Of a DNA stretch of 6,769 nucleotides, positions 6,600 to 6,769 are shown one piece after another. The stretch covers positions 1 to 6,769 of the forward strand of contig DAHXOM010000338.1 in the NCBI GenBank assembly GCA_027364825.1, written 5' to 3'. Positions within the stretch are counted from its first letter, which is position 1, and the number at the start of each line of letters is the position of its first letter. The translations under genes and the position numbers were made by a program. A model generated the notes under the pieces. It saw nothing but the letters and a program-made list of their open reading frames with translations, searched no databases and was not told where the DNA came from. The stretch is from a bacterium (GTDB taxonomy: Bacteria > JAMCPX01).

Positions 6600-6769
6600 A
6601 TGAGAGTATTACAATTTGTTGATGGACTAAAATATGGGGATGCCACGGGAAATTTTGTGATAGCAATATCACAAATACTTGATGAATTAGGCATAGAAAA
6701 TTTTATTTATACATCAGTATCAGACAGAGAAATAGTAAAATCCACGGTCCCCATGAATGGCCCTATAAC
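6600..6769 (+). CDS. Probable GT4-type glycosyltransferase, N-terminal fragment (runs off window)
   Basis: Open from ATG 6600 to the window end: 56 complete codons, missing the rest of the gene. The start is well fixed because TAA at 6588-6590 is in frame upstream with no other start between. The protein opens MRVLQFVDGLKYGDATGN and continues into a helix (FVIAISQILDELGIEN) and a second strand (FIYTSV). An MRxLQF strand, a GDAxGN segment and a helix ending in ELG is the N-terminal acceptor-side Rossmann pattern I associate with GT4-like enzymes of surface-polysaccharide clusters. The donor-binding C-terminal domain is outside the window, so neither the family nor the sugar can be confirmed. 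It is much more AT-rich (about one third G+C by hand count) than the exporter genes, which suggests a separate origin. Confidence 0.65.
   Translation, partial: MRVLQFVDGLKYGDATGNFVIAISQILDELGIENFIYTSVSDREIVKSTVPMNGPI
6654..6675. repeat. Perfect 9-bp inverted repeat with GCAA loop inside the 3' glycosyltransferase gene
   Basis: TTTGTGATA (6654-6662) and TATCACAAA (6667-6675) are exact reverse complements around GCAA (6663-6666). As DNA it contains TGTGA-N8-TCACA, resembling CRP/FNR-superfamily half-sites but two bases wider than the usual N6. As RNA it is a hairpin with a GNRA-type tetraloop about 55 nt inside the coding region. Function is not established. Confidence 0.45.

Noticed and set aside
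1..6769. CRISPR array, tRNA/rRNA, insertion sequence or prophage signals
   Set aside because: No regularly spaced repeats, tRNA-like sequence, transposase or integrase motif, or terminal inverted repeats were seen on either strand when reading by eye.

Overview
The window reads as chromosomal DNA of a Gram-negative-type bacterium. It has a complete MEP-pathway gene (ispG), a two-ATPase/two-permease exporter of the YbhF-YbhS-YbhR type, and glycosyltransferase genes at both edges. Base composition is mixed: roughly half G+C in the exporter genes, and clearly AT-rich in the intergenic regions and at the right edge. Short IspG (358 aa) with a GIACGKG-type C-terminus and separate NBD genes would fit a Desulfobacterota- or Nitrospirota-like organism. 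That placement is a guess from protein flavour only.

Layout, all on the + strand. (1) 1-926: family 2 glycosyltransferase whose start codon is cut by the left edge by a single base. (2) 927-1223: AT-rich gap with a good -10 box and a palindrome next to it, the likely ispG promoter. (3) 1224-6477: five tightly packed genes: ispG, ATPase 1, ATPase 2, permease 1, permease 2. The gaps or overlaps are +8, -4 (ATGA), -4 (ATGA) and +1 nt, so this should be one transcript. (4) 6478-6599: short gap with a hairpin at the operon end and a TTGACA-containing promoter candidate. (5) 6600-6769: the first 56 codons of a second glycosyltransferase (GT4-like) that runs off the right edge.

How the genes work together: the two ATPases match the two halves of E. 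coli YbhF, here split into separate genes that should form a heterodimer. Their sequence deviations (H-loop His to Pro in ATPase 1, LSGGQ to LSVGW in ATPase 2) fall on the same composite ATP site, which predicts one catalytic and one degenerate site. The two permeases are paralogues in almost gap-free register and should form a heterodimeric ABC-2 channel. The HlyD-type adaptor that usually precedes such exporters is absent from the window, and ispG occupies that position. The link between isoprenoid synthesis and this exporter is the most interesting question raised here, but no substrate can be read from the sequence. I found no CRISPR array, tRNA, rRNA, insertion sequence or clearly new system.
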